From: Clostridium sp.
GTDB lineage: Bacteria > Bacillota > Clostridia > Clostridiales > Clostridiaceae
DNA: 12,620 nt
Direction of reading: 5' to 3'
NCBI GenBank assembly: GCA_012511315.1
Contig: JAAZGI010000383.1
Location: 1 to 12,620 of the forward strand
Below, one piece after another: positions 12,616-12,620 of this stretch (its first letter is position 1; every line of letters starts with the position of its first letter). The notes under the pieces were generated by a model. It was not told the DNA's origin, searched no databases, and was given only the letters and a program-made list of their open reading frames with translations. A program made the translations under genes and the position numbers.

Positions 12616-12620
12616 CTCAA
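12593..12620 (+). CDS. oppF: Start of second ABC ATPase (OppF), cut by window edge
   Basis: GAGGAGG (12581-12587), inside the end of oppD, is followed by ATGATG at 12590-12595 in the +1 frame relative to oppD. ATG 12593 has the better spacing (5 bases). The open frame reads MLGKTMNSS to the window end. Position, overlap and operon order predict the partner ATPase OppF, but no diagnostic motif is visible yet. Confidence 0.55.

Overview
The window looks like chromosome from a low-GC, anaerobic, amino-acid-fermenting Firmicute of the class Clostridia. The reasons are AT-rich intergenic DNA, strong AGGAGG/GGGGGA ribosome sites, a CdaR (YbbR) end, butyrate kinase and phosphotransbutyrylase genes, and a ferredoxin-dependent 2-oxoacid oxidoreductase. 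I cannot name the genus. All recognisable genes are on the + strand.

Layout. (1) 1-258 is the 3' end of a YbbR-domain gene (cdaR), followed by a perfect 13-bp hairpin (298-326) and a dense array of 13/14-bp tandem repeats (336-526). (2) 563-2176 encodes a COG2509-type FAD-dependent oxidoreductase of unknown substrate. (3) 2392-5450 is a tight buk-ptb-buk operon with an extended -10 promoter and several ATCAA-type dyads upstream. (4) 5745-9037 is an operon encoding a P-loop ATPase of unknown role and the four subunits (delta, alpha, beta, gamma) of a 2-oxoacid:ferredoxin oxidoreductase, most likely for branched-chain 2-oxoacids. It closes with a very strong intrinsic terminator (9056-9108). 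(5) 9109-9686 is mostly non-coding AT-rich DNA with two overlapping micro-ORFs behind a good ribosome site, then a near-consensus sigma-A promoter. (6) 9687-12620 is an oligopeptide/dipeptide ABC importer (oppB, oppC, oppD and the first codons of oppF). No substrate-binding protein gene is seen here.

How the genes fit together (inference). The importer brings in peptides. Branched-chain amino acids would be transaminated elsewhere to 2-oxoacids. The oxidoreductase converts these to acyl-CoA and reduced ferredoxin. Ptb swaps CoA for phosphate, and the Buk enzymes make ATP and the short-chain acid. This is the oxidative branch of Stickland-type fermentation, with substrate-level phosphorylation and reduced ferredoxin encoded side by side.

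The least explained items are the GGGA-rich repeat array before the FAD enzyme, the P-loop ATPase leading the oxidoreductase operon, the divergent first butyrate kinase, and the micro-ORF/decayed-gene zone before oppB. I see no phage, insertion sequence, CRISPR array, tRNA or rRNA.
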